A DNA stretch of 64,000 nucleotides from Paenimyroides aestuarii (GTDB lineage Bacteria; Bacteroidota; Bacteroidia; Flavobacteriales; Flavobacteriaceae), in the NCBI RefSeq assembly GCF_024628805.1, contig NZ_CP102382.1, positions 1,736,001-1,800,000 on the forward strand, read 5' to 3'. Below, piece after piece: positions 61,973-64,000 of this stretch. Each line of letters opens with the position of its first letter. The stretch's first letter is position 1. The notes beneath the pieces are model-generated. The model was given only the letters and a program-made list of their open reading frames with translations, was not told where the DNA came from and did no database searches. The translations under genes and the position numbers were made by a program.

Positions 61973-63184
61973 ATGGATCTACATTCTGGAATGCCTTTTT
62001 GGGTGGTTTTAAACCCATTATACAATTATTATAAGCCATTAAAAACGAATATAGAAACCCATACAGTAATTATTGGCTCAGGAATCACAGGCGCATTGGT
62101 GGCTCATTCGCTCTGCAGTTTGGGAATTGATTGCGTGGTGATTGATAAACGAACAATTGCAACGGGAAGCACAGCCGCATCTACATCGCAACTGCAATAT
62201 GAAATTGATGAACCCTTGTGTGATTTAATTGAAAAAGTAGGAAAAAAAGATGCCGAGGATGCCTATAAATACTGTTTGCAATCTATCACAGATATTGAAA
62301 ATGTTTTTAAATCAATAGGGAAAAATCCCGATTTTGAACGCGTGCCCACTTATCTTTTAGCATCTAACCAAAAAGGAAAAAAACTTTTACAAAAAGAATT
62401 TCAAGCAAGAAAAGAAGCTGGGTTGCCGGTAACATTTTTGGAAAAAGAGCCATTAAAAAAAGATTTAGGTGTTGATGCCTTGGCTGCTTTGTACAACGAA
62501 ACTTCGGCTCAGGTAGATTGTTATAAGGCCGCAACATATCTCTTAGATCATCATTTGCAGAATAATGAACTTCAGTTATACTCCCACACTTTAATTTCTG
62601 ATTATAACGAAACCAAAAACGGTTATGAATTGGTTGCTGAAAACGGAAACATCATTAATTGCAAAAATGTGGTGATTGCCGCCGGATATGAAGCCGGTAC
62701 TTTTCTACCCAAAAAGGTAATGGATTTATTGTCCACCTTTGCAATCGTTTCACATCCGGTTGACGCCTCTTTCATTTGGGAAAAACGCGCTTTAATTTGG
62801 GAAACCAAAACACCGTATTTGTATGTGCGAACCACAGCCGATAACCGCATTATTGTTGGGGGAGAAGACGAAGCCTACAATAATCCTGAAAAAAGAGACA
62901 AAGCACTTACCAAAAAAACAAACATTTTAGAAAAAAAGTTTCAAAAAATGTTTCCTGAAATTCCGTTTGTAACCGATATGTCTTGGGCAGGCACTTTTAG
63001 CGCTACTAGAGATGGTTTGCCGTATATTGGCTTGTATCCGGGTAAACCCAACATGTATTTTGCATTGGGCTATGGTGGAAATGGCATCACTTTTAGTATG
63101 ATTGCCGCACAAGTAATTGCCAATTTAATCAGTGGAAAACCCGATGACCGTGCGCGCCTTTTTGGATTCAACCGCACAAAATAG
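61973..63184 (+). CDS. FAD-dependent oxidoreductase (DAO family)
   Basis: The 403-residue product has the N-terminal FAD-binding motif TVIIGSGITGALVAHSLCSL near residue 31. STAASTSQLQYEIDEPL follows, a middle substrate domain has NVVIAAGYEAG near residue 235, and the C-terminal DGLPYIGLYPGKPNMYFALGYGGNGITFSM has a conserved G-Y-G-G-N-G-I. It would oxidise an amine or amino acid; the substrate is unknown. It lacks a Rieske domain. Confidence 0.9.
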   Translation: MDLHSGMPFWVVLNPLYNYYKPLKTNIETHTVIIGSGITGALVAHSLCSLGIDCVVIDKRTIATGSTAASTSQLQYEIDEPLCDLIEKVGKKDAEDAYKYCLQSITDIENVFKSIGKNPDFERVPTYLLASNQKGKKLLQKEFQARKEAGLPVTFLEKEPLKKDLGVDALAALYNETSAQVDCYKAATYLLDHHLQNNELQLYSHTLISDYNETKNGYELVAENGNIINCKNVVIAAGYEAGTFLPKKVMDLLSTFAIVSHPVDASFIWEKRALIWETKTPYLYVRTTADNRIIVGGEDEAYNNPEKRDKALTKKTNILEKKFQKMFPEIPFVTDMSWAGTFSATRDGLPYIGLYPGKPNMYFALGYGGNGITFSMIAAQVIANLISGKPDDRARLFGFNRTK

Positions 63185-63247
63185 TTCCCTGAAAAGCAGT
63201 TGCTTGTTTAAAAAATATAAACGTAATTTGCAGCATAAACATTCTAA

Positions 63248-64000
63248 ATGACAGCTGCAAAACCTAAAAAATACGTGCGTAAGAAAACAACCCGAAAACG
63301 CAAAAAAACACCGCGTTGGAAGTGGCATGTTTTAGCATATGCTTTACTTATGCTACTGTTTTTGGTTTTTCATTACCGCGATGGAATTGGCTATTTTGTG
63401 ACAGATTTGTATGAACGAATTTTTAAGAAAGAAGACAGCAAAGAAGTTACCGTTCATGACATCCGTGCCATAGAAATTTTAGACAAACACAGCGAGTGTT
63501 TATTTGGGTTCGATGTATCGCATTATCAATATGAGATCGATTGGAAAGAAATTGATTCACTGTATGGGAAATTTGCGGTTGATTATGTTTTTTTAAGATC
63601 CACCATGGGAATCGATGGCGTTGATACCAAATTTGATTACAATTGGAAAAAAGCCAAAAGTAGATTATTGGTTCGCGGAGCTTATCATTACTACCGTCCT
63701 GATGAAAACAGCACGCAACAAGCTCAAAATTTTATAAAAAACACCAAGTTAGAACCAGGAGATTTTTTTCCAGTGTTGGATATTGAGGAACTTCCAAAAG
63801 AGCAATCCAAAGAAAAAATGCGCGAAGGCTTGAAAAATTGGTTGCTTATTGTAGAGAAGCATTACGGCGTGAAACCCATAATTTATTCGGGTGCCAATTT
63901 TTACGAACATCATTTAAAAGATCACTTCCCGGAACATAAAATCTGGATTGCCAAATACAGTTTGTTCAGCGAAAAAATGAACGACGATTGGCACTTTTGG
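63248..64000 (+). CDS. GH25 family lysozyme (partial, 3' end missing)
   Basis: The frame starts at ATG 63248 and runs off the window, giving 251 residues so far. A basic N-terminus (KKTTRKRKKTPRWKW) and one membrane helix (AYALLMLLFLVFHY) come first. The GH25 domain begins at about residue 88: FGFDVSHYQYEIDWKEI (catalytic Asp), VFLRSTMGIDGVDTKFDYNW, RGAYHYYRPDENSTQQAQNF and FFPVLDIEELP (second acid). It is a membrane-anchored muramidase facing the periplasm. Confidence 0.92.
   Translation, partial: MTAAKPKKYVRKKTTRKRKKTPRWKWHVLAYALLMLLFLVFHYRDGIGYFVTDLYERIFKKEDSKEVTVHDIRAIEILDKHSECLFGFDVSHYQYEIDWKEIDSLYGKFAVDYVFLRSTMGIDGVDTKFDYNWKKAKSRLLVRGAYHYYRPDENSTQQAQNFIKNTKLEPGDFFPVLDIEELPKEQSKEKMREGLKNWLLIVEKHYGVKPIIYSGANFYEHHLKDHFPEHKIWIAKYSLFSEKMNDDWHFW

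Noticed and set aside
1..64000. CRISPR array
   Set aside because: No regularly spaced direct repeats with unique spacers were seen anywhere, and no cas genes are present.
1..64000. Insertion sequences or prophage
   Set aside because: No transposase, integrase or phage structural gene is recognisable; only palindromic elements and the group II intron remain.

Overview
The window is chromosomal DNA from a low-GC member of the Flavobacteriaceae (Bacteroidetes). The gene content supports this: a protein with a type IX secretion C-terminal sorting domain, GIN-domain and FAS1 lipoproteins, a flavobacterial-type Nth without the iron-sulfur cysteines, DUF3822 paired with rsmD, and promoters of the Bacteroidetes form TTTG-N19-TAnnTTTG. 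It looks close to Flavobacterium, Myroides or Paenimyroides, but the genus cannot be fixed from sequence reading alone. Most of the window is ordinary core genome in short operons separated by clear intrinsic terminators.

Layout. Positions 1-1.9 kb hold a LytS-type sensor kinase and an exported protein. Positions 1.97-5.23 kb are an accessory island. Small minus-strand genes of unknown function (UPF0158, DUF3024, a small membrane protein, a 53-residue protein and a DUF6934 protein) alternate with long imperfect palindromes. An ORF-less group II intron sits on the opposite strand just behind a terminator-like hairpin. The layout resembles an integron cassette array, but no integrase is visible and the core sites are not canonical. 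Positions 5.4-8.4 kb hold a short SSB, a relic of a histone-deacetylase-like gene, two GIN-domain proteins around a DUF1508-like protein, and a tRNA with anticodon CAT. Positions 8.9-11.9 kb hold a FAS1 lipoprotein and a TspO-like membrane protein, with a cluster of repeated inverted operators upstream.

Positions 12.4-15.4 kb encode egtD-egtB (thiohistidine synthesis) and a lipoprotein MsrA, a plausible antioxidant group. Positions 15.5-21.2 kb are the translationally coupled ligase-associated DNA repair operon (exonuclease, ATP-dependent ligase, Lhr-type helicase, PdeM). Positions 21.3-31.6 kb hold SemiSWEET, rsmD, a RecD-like helicase, kdsB, uvrA, an ECF-like sigma factor with a 47-residue companion gene, nth and bcp. 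Positions 31.6-36.8 kb hold SUFU-domain, esterase, VanW, sugar dehydrogenase and fabV genes.

Positions 37.1-43.4 kb are a tetR-tolC-MFP-RND efflux operon with an inverted repeat over its promoter. Positions 43.5-49.5 kb hold a polyprenyl synthetase and the two 2-oxoglutarate dehydrogenase genes. Positions 49.5-64 kb are a mixed set: a secreted nuclease, an RNA m5C methyltransferase, ndk, truncated haemoglobin, a HipA-like kinase with DUF3037, a putative abortive-infection membrane protein, an FAD oxidoreductase and a GH25 lysozyme that runs off the end.

The main candidate for something new is the 2-5.2 kb palindrome and small-gene array with its group II intron.
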